From Candidatus Zambryskiibacteriota bacterium (GTDB taxonomy: Bacteria > Patescibacteriota > Minisyncoccia > Phycocordibacterales > WO2-35-19), in assembly GCA_016932555.1 (NCBI GenBank), contig JAFGCQ010000025.1, forward strand, positions 1 to 51,155: 51,155 nucleotides of DNA. Reading direction: 5' to 3'. A program made the translations under genes and the position numbers. Below are positions 19,604 through 28,343 of this stretch, in pieces. Numbering within the stretch: position 1 is the first letter of the stretch; each line of letters starts with the position of its first letter. The notes under the pieces are model-generated. The model was not told the origin of the DNA. It saw nothing but the letters and a program-made list of their open reading frames with translations, and searched no databases.

Positions 19604-20161
19604 TTAATCTGGTAAACCTGGCCAAAGATCAATTTTGTTTAATGGCAAAAGCCTTAAAATTGGACGACCAACTATATATTCTCGAGGTAAAGACCCCCAG
19701 ATTCTTGAATCAGAACTACTAGCTCTATTATCACCCATAACAAAATATTCATTTTCGCCTAAGATTACAGAAAAATCTTCGTTTTTGGTATAAGCTATAT
19801 AAGATTCATCTAAAACAATACCATTTGGGTTTTCTTTATTGAATATGGTGACAATTCCTTTGTTGATTTGAACGGTCTCTCTTGGGAAAGCAATGAGTCT
19901 TTTTATAAAAAACTTTGAAGGGTTATTGGGGTATCTTATAATGAGTACAGATTTGCGTCTGGGTTCTTCAAATCTTTTACTGAGTTGATCTACAATCAAA
20001 TAATCAGAATCTTCAAAAGTCGGATCCATAGAAGAACCAGATACTATATAGGGTTGAGCAATAAAAATACGGAATGGCACAATTATAATTAAAGCTAAAA
20101 TTGCGTATTTAATAAGCTCTTTAAAAGAATTTTTATTTTTTATCTGGGTTTCTTCATCCAT
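19604..20161 (-). CDS. lepB: signal peptidase I
   Basis: YIVSGSSMDPTFEDSDYLIVDQ, FFIKRLIAFPRETVQ, YFVMGDNRASSSDSR; preferred start MDEETQ. Confidence 0.93.
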   Translation of the reverse strand: MDEETQIKNKNSFKELIKYAILALIIIVPFRIFIAQPYIVSGSSMDPTFEDSDYLIVDQLSKRFEEPRRKSVLIIRYPNNPSKFFIKRLIAFPRETVQINKGIVTIFNKENPNGIVLDESYIAYTKNEDFSVILGENEYFVMGDNRASSSDSRIWGSLPREYIVGRPILRLLPLNKIDLWPGLPD

Positions 20162-20243
20162 TTTCCCTATTCTATTATAAAAAGCTTTGCTGCACAAATT
20201 TTTGAATAATGTATAATCTATCCATTATTAATATTTAAATTCG

Positions 20244-20867
20244 ATGTTTTATATCGTAGGTTTAGGCAATCCAGGAGAAGAGTATAAAGGCACTAGACAC
20301 AATACTGGACGAGAAGCAATATTATCTTTTGCTAAGAAATTAGATTTCCCGGATTGGAATTTTGACAGAAAATCCAATTCTCAAATATCAAAATCAAAAA
20401 TAGGTAAAGAGCCAGTGATTTTGATTTTGCCAGATACTTTTATGAATAAATCTGGCAATGCAATTTCTTATTTCATAAAACCTAAGACCGGCCTGCCTGC
20501 ACAGGCAGGCAAAAAGAAATCTCAAGAAAATTTAATAGTAGTTCATGATGATATCGATTTGGGTTTGGGTACTATAAAACTTTCTTATAACAAAGGTACG
20601 GGCGGACATAGGGGATTAGATTCTATCGTTAAAGCTGTGAAAACTAAAGAATTTATCAGATTAAGAATCGGCATTTCACCAGTTACTCCTAAAGGTAAAA
20701 TTAAAAAACCAATAGGAGAGAGAAAGGTCATTGATTTTATCTTGAGTAAATTCAAGCCAACTGAGCAAATTAACTTAAAAAAAGCTTTCAAAAAATCTGT
20801 TGAAGCTCTTGGGGTTATAATATTAGAAGGTCGTGATAAAGCTATGAATATCGCTAATCAACAATAA
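20244..20867 (+). CDS. pth: peptidyl-tRNA hydrolase
   Basis: YIVGLGNPGEEYKGTRHNTGR, TFMNKSGNAI, VVHDDIDLGLG, GTGGHRGLDSI. Confidence 0.96.
   Translation: MFYIVGLGNPGEEYKGTRHNTGREAILSFAKKLDFPDWNFDRKSNSQISKSKIGKEPVILILPDTFMNKSGNAISYFIKPKTGLPAQAGKKKSQENLIVVHDDIDLGLGTIKLSYNKGTGGHRGLDSIVKAVKTKEFIRLRIGISPVTPKGKIKKPIGERKVIDFILSKFKPTEQINLKKAFKKSVEALGVIILEGRDKAMNIANQQ
20492..20509. repeat. 18-bp palindromic repeat R1 in frame in pth (encodes LPAQAG)
   Basis: cctgcctgcacaggcagg; one-base difference from gyrB copy at 41514. Confidence 0.9.
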
Positions 20868-20947
20868 GTGTTGATAAATTGTCGCTTTTTCTATGATTAG
20901 GGGTATAATTAGAACATTACTAAAATATTAACAATTAATAAAAAATT

Positions 20948-21202
20948 ATGGCAAAATCTAATTCAGCATTTATGAAGCCAATGAACCTTAGTTCAGAACT
21001 TGAGGCAGTGGTCGGCAAAGGTCCTCTCCCACGATCGGAAGTAGTTAAGAAACTTTGGGCCTATATTAAATCAAAAAGCCTTCAGGACCCAAACAACAAG
21101 CGCAATATTAATGCTGATGAAAATTTAAAGAAAGTGTTTGGCGGCAAAGCCACTGTCAATATGTTTGAAATGACCAAACTCGTTTCTAAACACCTTTCAT
21201 AA
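20948..21202 (+). CDS. stand-alone SWIB/MDM2 domain protein
   Basis: PLPRSEVVKKLWAYIKSKSLQDPNNKRNINADENLKKVFGGKATVNMFEMTKLVSKHL. Confidence 0.9.
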   Translation: MAKSNSAFMKPMNLSSELEAVVGKGPLPRSEVVKKLWAYIKSKSLQDPNNKRNINADENLKKVFGGKATVNMFEMTKLVSKHLS

Positions 21203-21214
21203 AATTTAAATAAT

Positions 21215-21239
21215 AAAGCGCCTTCATGGCGCTTTTTTT
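21215..21239. terminator. Rho-independent terminator between convergent genes
   Basis: AAAGCGCC-ttca-TGGCGCTTTTTTT. Confidence 0.85.
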
Positions 21240-22338
21240 ATTTCTTATTTTCTTCTATATAAGAAAGAGTCATTTTTTGATCTTTTGGATCAAAGATGTT
21301 TATTTTAAAATTATAAGTTTTCCCAAGTTCCAATTTTTCACGAAGCTTTTCTTCTGTACCAAAATCGGAGATATGGACTAATCCTGCCACTCCTTCTTCA
21401 ATAGAAGCCAGGGCGCCATGTTTGTTAAATTTAATAATTACTCCGCTAACCAGATTATCTTTCTTGTATTTTTTAGATGCTTCAACCCAAGGATTGGGTT
21501 TCAAAGCTTTTATAGAAAGAGAAATTTTACCATCCTTAATTTCTATTACTTTAACTTTAATTTTTTCACCAACCTTAGTAAATTTATGAGGGTCGTCTAC
21601 TAAACTCCAATCAATTTCAGAAATGTGAACCAAACCTTCTAAACCTTCTTCAATCTTTACAAAAATACCAAAGTCTACAATACCGGTAACTTCTCCTTCT
21701 ATTTCATCACCTAAATTGTATTTATCTATTATCTTTTCTTTCTCACTGTTATCAAAATCTTTTTCAGAAAAAATAAGCTTACCTTCTTTAATATTGATAG
21801 CGATGATGGCCACTGAAAGATTCTGCCCAACTAATTTACGCAATTCTTCTAGAATTTTATCTTTATCTCCATCCGAGACTCTTGGATAATGCTCAGTTTT
21901 GAGTTGAGAGGCAGGTAAAAATCCGGTTATACCCTGCCAAGAAAGCATAAGGCCCCCCCGATTAGCCTCTTTAACTGGTAATTCAAAAATTTTCTTATCT
22001 CTGATAGCTTCTTCCGCTTCACTCCAGATTAGAGCCTGTTTGGCTTCTTTAAGAGATATTTCTATATAACCTTCTTCATTATCGGTTCCAACTATCTTGC
22101 CGGTAATACTATCACCAAGGTTTATTTTTTTGATAACATCACGAGCATTTATATATTCCCGACCGAATATAATTCCAGTACCCCACGGAAAGAGATCAAT
22201 ATAAACTGAATTTTTATCTATTGAGATGATTTTTCCTTCTACAATAGTACCTCTGGTGGGTGGTAGAATAGAATCATCTAAAATCTTAGACATATTTTCT
22301 CTTTTTTCTAAAGTCAATTCTTCTTTTTTTTTCAACAT
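21238..22338 (-). CDS. rpsA: S1-domain protein / 30S ribosomal protein S1
   Basis: Four S1 repeats (e.g. GDEIEGEVTGIVDFGIFVKIEEGLEGLVHISEIDW); start uncertain (22338 or 22293; ORF track 22428). Confidence 0.88.
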   Translation of the reverse strand: MLKKKEELTLEKRENMSKILDDSILPPTRGTIVEGKIISIDKNSVYIDLFPWGTGIIFGREYINARDVIKKINLGDSITGKIVGTDNEEGYIEISLKEAKQALIWSEAEEAIRDKKIFELPVKEANRGGLMLSWQGITGFLPASQLKTEHYPRVSDGDKDKILEELRKLVGQNLSVAIIAINIKEGKLIFSEKDFDNSEKEKIIDKYNLGDEIEGEVTGIVDFGIFVKIEEGLEGLVHISEIDWSLVDDPHKFTKVGEKIKVKVIEIKDGKISLSIKALKPNPWVEASKKYKKDNLVSGVIIKFNKHGALASIEEGVAGLVHISDFGTEEKLREKLELGKTYNFKINIFDPKDQKMTLSYIEENKK

Positions 22339-22345
22339 AACAAAT

Positions 22346-22414
22346 AAAAAAGTCCGTAAGCTTTTCCGTCGACTGGAAATTTCGGATGACGAAAGGTTAT
22401 GCTTTCGGAAAACT
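22346..22414 (-). promoter_or_regulatory. structured rpsA leader with alternative stems and T run
   Basis: Minus strand AGTTTTCCGAAAGC...GCTTACGGACTTTTTT, plus competing hairpin CGAAAG-cataac-CTTTCG. Confidence 0.4.
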
Positions 22415-22710
22415 ACTAATATAAACATTTTACTACTATTGCAAAATTATGCAACTAGCCCAAAGTATCAAAAGCAGTCTTTGTTAGATATTTTTATAAA
22501 CTGTATTGACTTATTTTAAGCAGATGCTATTATTGCATATGTAAGTGTTTAGTTTCTCTTGGTTTGTTTTGCGTATTTATAGCGCGAATACACAAGCGGG
22601 ACTTCGCTTGGTCGCGGTTATTTTTATGAACAAGGGGGAAATAAAAATTTTATTTTATCCGAGAGAAGTAGAAATAACAAAATTATTATAAAATAATTAA
22701 AGAATACGCA

Positions 22711-22968
22711 ATGAAAAAGCTTTTCGTAGGCAATTTGCCTTATAAAGCCACTGATACTGATCTTAAAGAACTTTTTGCCAAATACGGCGAAGTTTCTGAA
22801 GCAGTAGTCATTATGGACAAAGAAAGGGGACTTTCTAAAGGTTTCGGTTTTGTGACTTTTGCAAATGAATCCGAAGCAGATGCTGCTATTGAAGCTCTCA
22901 ATGGTAAAGAGCTTGAAGGTAGAGCTCTTACTGTAAACGAGGCTCGACCTCAAGAACCTCGCAGATAA
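22711..22968 (+). CDS. RRM-domain RNA-binding protein
   Basis: KLFVGNLPYKATDTDLKELFAKYGEV ... RGLSKGFGFVTF (RNP2/RNP1). Confidence 0.95.
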   Translation: MKKLFVGNLPYKATDTDLKELFAKYGEVSEAVVIMDKERGLSKGFGFVTFANESEADAAIEALNGKELEGRALTVNEARPQEPRR

Positions 22969-22978
22969 TCTGACACAA

Positions 22979-23002
22979 AACCCCGCAAGAGCGGGGTTTT
23001 TG
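22979..23002 (+). terminator. Rho-independent terminator after RRM gene
   Basis: AACCCCGC-aaga-GCGGGGTTTTTG. Confidence 0.9.
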
Positions 23003-23010
23003 TTATTCAG

Positions 23011-23050
23011 ATTATACCACACATTAAAAGCCAAAGGGCATCTTTGACAT
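23011..23050 (-). repeat. 40-bp direct repeat, left copy
   Basis: attataccacacattaaaagccaaagggcatctttgacat. Confidence 0.97.
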
Positions 23051-23671
23051 TTTTTCTTTGTATAATTTTATAGTTTCGTCTTTAAACTGTTCTGTTCCAC
23101 CAAATATTTCTTTAAGAAACAGAGTGTAAACTACAGTATTATTTCTATCAAAAATAAAATCATTAAAACTGCTCCAATCATACTTTTCTGGACTTTCGGT
23201 TAGTCGGTCTTTTACAGGATTCATATGTATATAAGAAGAAACTAACATTAATTGAGAATTTGTATTAACATAAACAGATTTAAATTGATCTTGGAAAACC
23301 TGACCTACTCTTTTGTATTTTAAATTTATATATTTTGAAAAGCTTGTGCTTAATTTAGCTACTAGTTTTGAGATAGATTCTTCTCCACATTGTTCAATTA
23401 AAATATGAAAATGATTTGGCATTAAACAAAATGCATGTATTTTAAAATAATTTGGTTTAAAACTTCTTAATCTTATTCGTGATTTGGGGGATTTAATAAT
23501 TTCACAATTAGCTAAATCATCTTTATCTATTCCTAAAACCAAACCTAATCTAAAAAGAAAAGCTCTGTAATCTTGTTTATCTCTAAATAGAGTTTCTTTA
23601 TTGTTGCCTCGATTGTATATGTGATAAATACAACCTGGTGCAAAATTTTTATAATCCCTGTTATTCACATT
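23024..23671 (-). CDS. REP-associated tyrosine transposase (IS200-like Y1, RAYT)
   Basis: CIYHIYNRGNNKETLF, IHAFCLMPNHFHILIEQ (HUH), GQVFQDQFKSV, YIHMNPVK; likely GTG start (VNNRDYKNFAPG); ORF track 23698. Confidence 0.9.
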   Translation of the reverse strand, partial: NVNNRDYKNFAPGCIYHIYNRGNNKETLFRDKQDYRAFLFRLGLVLGIDKDDLANCEIIKSPKSRIRLRSFKPNYFKIHAFCLMPNHFHILIEQCGEESISKLVAKLSTSFSKYINLKYKRVGQVFQDQFKSVYVNTNSQLMLVSSYIHMNPVKDRLTESPEKYDWSSFNDFIFDRNNTVVYTLFLKEIFGGTEQFKDETIKLYKEKMSKMPFGF

Positions 23672-23674
23672 TAA

Positions 23675-23714
23675 ATTATACCACACATTAAAAGCCAAAG
23701 GGCATCTTTGACAT
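23675..23714 (-). repeat. 40-bp direct repeat, right copy
   Basis: attataccacacattaaaagccaaagggcatctttgacat. Confidence 0.97.
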
Positions 23715-23730
23715 ATAATAAGGAGTTGTT

Positions 23731-24210
23731 ATGATAAAGAAAATGGCAAAGAGGATTTTAGAATTAATATTATTGATATTGGTTGTTATTGTAGTCAGTT
23801 TTTTCTTTTCGGTTGATTTTTCTAGGCAAAATCAAACTGAAATTAATAATCCTAATCAAGTCAGAATTTTAAAAATAAGAAATCAGGTTTTAAATATTGA
23901 AATCGCAGATACAGATATTAAAAAGATTATCGGTCTCTCTAACAGAGAGGATCTAAAAAAAGAAGAAGCTTTACTTTTTGTGTTTGAAACTCCAGGACTT
24001 TACAGTTTTTGGATGAAAGATATGAATTTCCCTATAGATATAGCTTGGATAGATGAAAATAAAAAAATAATTCACATAGAAAGTAAAGTTTTACCATCAA
24101 CTTATCCAAAAATTTTTGTTTCTAACTCTCCAGCAAAATATGTTTTGGAGACCCAAGCCGGTTTTTTTGAAGATTCAGAAATTAAAATTGGCGACTTAGC
24201 AGAATTTTAA
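23731..24210 (+). CDS. membrane-anchored DUF192 protein
   Basis: GLSNREDLKKEEALLFVFETPGLYSFWMKDMNFPIDIAWID. Confidence 0.88.
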   Translation: MIKKMAKRILELILLILVVIVVSFFFSVDFSRQNQTEINNPNQVRILKIRNQVLNIEIADTDIKKIIGLSNREDLKKEEALLFVFETPGLYSFWMKDMNFPIDIAWIDENKKIIHIESKVLPSTYPKIFVSNSPAKYVLETQAGFFEDSEIKIGDLAEF

Positions 24211-24280
24211 TTTTTAATCAATCAAAAATGTTACAGGGCAAAGACTTTTAGGCGAGACTATTTACATGTACTAAAATTTG

Positions 24281-24300
24281 TTATCTACAGCTTATCCACA
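24281..24300 (+). promoter_or_regulatory. two tandem DnaA-box-like 9-mers upstream of RNR
   Basis: TTATCTACA gc TTATCCACA; same orientation, 11-bp period. Confidence 0.5.
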
Positions 24301-24403
24301 GGAGCAAGGAGGTATTTTAAGTTGTAAAATGATGAACATTAATTGCCAAATTTTTAAAAAATTTGGCAAAAAATTACTAAATTTTTAACTTTTTTATAAA
24401 AAT

Positions 24404-26728
24404 ATGCCTAAAAAATCCTCCCAAAAGTCCAATTCTAGAAAAACCAGAAAATATGCTATGGAAGATTTTATTAAAAAAGTTCAAAAAAGAGACGGGGCTT
24501 TAGTAAAGTTTGATTTTGAAAGAATTGTAACGGCTATAGAAAAGGCAATGAAGGCGGCTAGGGAAGGATCCGAAGGTGAAGCTAGATTGGTTGCTCATAA
24601 AATTTTAGCTGACTTGGTAAGAATTTCTAAGAAATTTAAAAATTTCGTACCGACAGTTGAAGGTATTCAAGATACTGTCGAAAAAGAACTTATGGCCTCT
24701 GAATATCCTAATACTGCTAAAGCTTTTATTTTGTATAGAGCTGAAAGGACTAAAATTAGAGAACAAAGCGACCTGATATCAGAAGATGCTAAAACTAAAA
24801 TAAAAGAAAGTAGCAAATATTTTAAAAATTCATATCAAGAATTTATTTTTTATCAATTTTACTCAAGATGGAGAGATGAGTTTGGCCGTCGCGAAACTTG
24901 GATAGAAACTATTGATCGTTTTATGGATTATATGAAAGAAAACATGGGTTCTAAACTTACTGATGAAGAATATTCTGATATCAAAGAAGCTATTTTAAAT
25001 CAAGAAATTTGTCCTTCAATGCGCCTTTTATGGGCAGCTGGTAAGGCGGCTCGTAATAGTAATGTCTGTGCTTATAACTGTGCTTATTTAGCACCAACTT
25101 CTTGGAGAGATCTTTCGGAAATAATGTATATCTCTATGTGTGGTGCAGGTTGTGGTTTTTCAGTTGAACCAGAAAATATAGGCAAGTTTCCGCAAATTCA
25201 AAAACAAACGGGTAAAAAAGCACCAAAAATTGTAGTAGAAGACAGCAAGATTGGTTGGTGTGAATCTTTTGTTAAAGCCTGCGAAGCCTGGGAAAACGGT
25301 ATGGATGTGGAAATTGATTATTCAAAAATCAGACCAAATGGAGCCAAGCTACAAACTATGGGGGGTAGAGCTTCTGGTCCAGACCCTCTTAAAGATTTAA
25401 TGATTTTTACTAAAAGAAAACTATTAGCTAAACAAGGACGGCGGCTTTCTTGTTTAGATTTACACGATATTATTTGCCAAATTGGCCTTATTGTAGTAGC
25501 TGGTGGTGTTAGACGTTCAGCTCTTATTTCTCTCTCTTCTCTTGACGATATTGAAATGAGAGATGCTAAAAAAGGTGCTTTTTGGCAAACTGAAGGTCAG
25601 CGTTCTATGGCTAACAATTCTGCAGTCTATGAATCTAAACCGTCGGCTGAGGAATTTTTGGAGGAATGGACAGCTTTAGTAACTTCTCATTCTGGAGAGC
25701 GCGGTATTTTTAATCGAGGCAGTTTGTCAAACCAAATGCCAGAAAGGCGCTGGAAATTAGTCAAAGATGCCAAACAAATCGGTATGAATCCCTGTGGGGA
25801 AATTTATTTGCAATCCAAGCAGTTTTGTAATTTAACTTCTATTGTAATCAGACCCAAAGATACTATGGAAGATTTGAAAAAAAAGATGCGCTTAGCTACT
25901 GTTGTTGGTACCTATCAAGCTACTTTAACCAATTTCGAATATATTTCTAAAGAATGGAAGGAACATTGCGAACAAGAACAGCTTCTAGGAGTATCTCTCA
26001 CTGGTTATTTTGATAATAAAATAATACGTGAAGAGAAAAACCTGCGAGAGTTACGCGACGAGGGCATAAAAACTAACAAAAAATATGCCAAAAGATTTGG
26101 CACTAATGAATCAACTGCTTTAACCTGCATCAAACCGCACGGCAATTCGGGTCAACTTCTAGGTGTTGGTTCTGGTATGCATACTTGGTATGCTAAATAT
26201 TATATTCGTCGAGTAAGAATCTCCGCTACTGATCCTTTAATGCAACTTGCTAAAGATCAAGGTATTCCAATTCATCCAGAAGTAGGTTATTCAACATCAA
26301 ATTCCGCTACTATGGTTTTAGAATTTCCCTGCAAAGCGCCAGAAGGAGCGGTTGTTAATAGTGACGTAAATGCTCTAGAAATGTTAGAAGAATGGAAGAA
26401 AATAAAAACAAACTTTACTGAGCATAATCCTTCAATTACAATCTATGTTGGAGATAATGAATGGATTTCGGTAGCAAATTTTGTTTATAACAACTGGGAT
26501 ATTGTTGGCGGACTTTCATTCTTACCTCGGGATAATCATATTTATAAGCTGGCTCCTTATGAAGAAATCAGTAAAGAAGAATACGATCGGCGAATGAAAG
26601 AACTTGGTTCAATAGACTTTTCCAGACTTTTAATTTACGAAAAATCAGATCAAACAATTGGTGCTAAAGAGTTGGCCTGTGTTGGCGGTACTTGTGAAAT
26701 TGGCGATTTTGTGAAAATGGAAAAGTAA
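24404..26728 (+). CDS. nrdJ: adenosylcobalamin-dependent (class II) ribonucleoside-triphosphate reductase with ATP-cone
   Basis: KRDGALVKFDFERIVTAIEKAM (ATP cone); MYISMCGAGCGFSVEPENIGKFPQIQ (RTPR-like); GMNPCGEI. Confidence 0.9.
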   Translation: MPKKSSQKSNSRKTRKYAMEDFIKKVQKRDGALVKFDFERIVTAIEKAMKAAREGSEGEARLVAHKILADLVRISKKFKNFVPTVEGIQDTVEKELMASEYPNTAKAFILYRAERTKIREQSDLISEDAKTKIKESSKYFKNSYQEFIFYQFYSRWRDEFGRRETWIETIDRFMDYMKENMGSKLTDEEYSDIKEAILNQEICPSMRLLWAAGKAARNSNVCAYNCAYLAPTSWRDLSEIMYISMCGAGCGFSVEPENIGKFPQIQKQTGKKAPKIVVEDSKIGWCESFVKACEAWENGMDVEIDYSKIRPNGAKLQTMGGRASGPDPLKDLMIFTKRKLLAKQGRRLSCLDLHDIICQIGLIVVAGGVRRSALISLSSLDDIEMRDAKKGAFWQTEGQRSMANNSAVYESKPSAEEFLEEWTALVTSHSGERGIFNRGSLSNQMPERRWKLVKDAKQIGMNPCGEIYLQSKQFCNLTSIVIRPKDTMEDLKKKMRLATVVGTYQATLTNFEYISKEWKEHCEQEQLLGVSLTGYFDNKIIREEKNLRELRDEGIKTNKKYAKRFGTNESTALTCIKPHGNSGQLLGVGSGMHTWYAKYYIRRVRISATDPLMQLAKDQGIPIHPEVGYSTSNSATMVLEFPCKAPEGAVVNSDVNALEMLEEWKKIKTNFTEHNPSITIYVGDNEWISVANFVYNNWDIVGGLSFLPRDNHIYKLAPYEEISKEEYDRRMKELGSIDFSRLLIYEKSDQTIGAKELACVGGTCEIGDFVKMEK

Positions 26729-26790
26729 GAATTTACTTGTCCACCAAAGTTTTAAGGTTGTGGAAAAAATTTTTGATATAATTAATTATT

Positions 26791-27861
26791 ATGAAAATCG
26801 CAATCAACGGTGCGGGAAGAATCGGGCGATCTTTTTTGAGATTGGCTTTGGATGCTGAAGGCTTAAGTAAAGTCGACCGCAAAATTGAAATCATCGCTAT
26901 AAATGATTTGGGTGATATAGATAATATTGCTTATCTTTTAAAATATGACACGGTTTATGGAGTGTCACCTCTAAAAATTTCAGTAAATGAAGATAAAAAA
27001 TCTATTTCTGTAAATGAAAAAAAAATTGAATTTTTAAGCGAAAAAAATCCGGCTAATTTGCCATGGCGGCATTTAGATATTGATGTAGTGGTTGAATCAA
27101 CTGGTGTTTTTGCAACTTATAAAAAATCACAAGCTCATATTGAAGCTGGTGCCAAAAGAGTGATTATTACTGCACCAGTCAAAGATGATCCTATAGATGA
27201 AAGTCAGGTTATGGTTTTAATGGGCATCAATGATGATAAATTAGTGAAAGCCCAAATTAGCTCTAATGCTTCTTGTACCACTAATGCAGCTGGCCCAATT
27301 GTTCAAATTTTAAATGAAAAATTAGGTATTGAAAAAGCTATTTTAAATACTACTCACGCTTTGACGGCTAGTCAGACTACGGTTGATGGTCCTAAAGCGA
27401 AGGACTGGAAAGAAGGACGAGCAGGAGCTCATAACATCGTCCCAACTTCAACTGGTGCAGCCAAAGCTGTTGGTAAAGTCATCTCTGAAATAAAAGATAA
27501 GTTTGACGGAATTTCAATGCGAGTGCCAGTAATTGCCGGTTCAATCGCAGATATTACTTTTATATCTAAAAAAGAAACCAGTGTGGAAGAAGTTAATAAA
27601 ATTCTAAAGGACGCGGCTCAAGAAGAGAAATGGCAAGGCATTTTTACGGCTACTGATGAAAAATTAGTATCTTCAGATATTGTAGGTTCACTTTATGGTT
27701 CAATTGCCGATCTCGGCCTCACTCGCGTTGTTGGTGGTAATTTAGTTAAAGTTTGCGTCTGGTATGATAATGAAATGGGGTACACAAACACATTACTTAA
27801 ACATATCCTTAAAATCGGAAAGTATTTGGAAGTTAATAGTAGTGAGGTAGGATTATCATGA
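26791..27861 (+). CDS. gap: glyceraldehyde-3-phosphate dehydrogenase
   Basis: INGAGRIGRSFLRLAL, SNASCTTNAAGPIV, WYDNEMGYTN. Confidence 0.97.
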   Translation: MKIAINGAGRIGRSFLRLALDAEGLSKVDRKIEIIAINDLGDIDNIAYLLKYDTVYGVSPLKISVNEDKKSISVNEKKIEFLSEKNPANLPWRHLDIDVVVESTGVFATYKKSQAHIEAGAKRVIITAPVKDDPIDESQVMVLMGINDDKLVKAQISSNASCTTNAAGPIVQILNEKLGIEKAILNTTHALTASQTTVDGPKAKDWKEGRAGAHNIVPTSTGAAKAVGKVISEIKDKFDGISMRVPVIAGSIADITFISKKETSVEEVNKILKDAAQEEKWQGIFTATDEKLVSSDIVGSLYGSIADLGLTRVVGGNLVKVCVWYDNEMGYTNTLLKHILKIGKYLEVNSSEVGLS

Positions 27862-28301
27862 AGATTTTTTTTGCAGCAGATCATGCTGGATTTGAAATAA
27901 AAAATGAACTTTTAAATTTTGTAAAAGGACTTGGATTTGAAGTAGAAGACTGCGGAGCATATAAATTTAACTCCAATGATGATTATCCAGAATTCGTAAA
28001 AAGAGCGGCAGAAACTGTATCAAAAAATCCAGAAAATAAAAAAGCTATAATCTTAGGCGGTTCAGGACAAGGTGAGGCGATGGTAGCAAATAAATTTGAT
28101 AACATAAGAGCAGCTGAATATTATGGCGGTAATTTAGAAATAGTAAGGCTTTCTCGCGAGCATAATGATGCTAACGTACTATCCTTAGGCGCTAGATTTC
28201 TATCTTTAGATGAAGCTAAAGAAGCAGTGAAATTGTGGTTAGAAACAAATTTTTCAAACGAAGAAAAACATAAAAGACGGATTAAAAATATTGAAAATTA
28301 A
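27858..28301 (+). CDS. rpiB: ribose-5-phosphate isomerase B
   Basis: AADHAGFEIKNELLNFV, GGSGQGEAMVANKF; ATGA overlap with gap. Confidence 0.92.
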   Translation: MKIFFAADHAGFEIKNELLNFVKGLGFEVEDCGAYKFNSNDDYPEFVKRAAETVSKNPENKKAIILGGSGQGEAMVANKFDNIRAAEYYGGNLEIVRLSREHNDANVLSLGARFLSLDEAKEAVKLWLETNFSNEEKHKRRIKNIEN

Positions 28302-28343
28302 AAAATTATTTTTAAGTTTAGAATTTATAATTAATTTAATATT

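Larger units (their letters stand above)
23011..23714 (-). mobile_element. RAYT/Y1 transposase unit bounded by 40-bp perfect direct repeats
   Basis: Identical 40-mers at 23011-23050 and 23675-23714, each containing hairpin CAAAG-ggcat-CTTTG, flank the transposase gene. Confidence 0.75.

Noticed and set aside
22624-23034. Minus-strand ORF starting MAFNVWYNLN like the long RAYT ORF start
   Set aside because: Shared start arises only because the 40-bp repeat is read in the same frame; the rest is antisense to the RRM gene and its terminator.
23011-23714. 40-bp repeats as a classical target-site duplication
   Set aside because: Y1/HUH transposases do not generate TSDs, and the left copy contains coding sequence of the transposase itself.
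24210-24403. Possible cobalamin riboswitch upstream of B12-dependent RNR
   Set aside because: No B12-box or recognisable cobalamin aptamer core in the leader.
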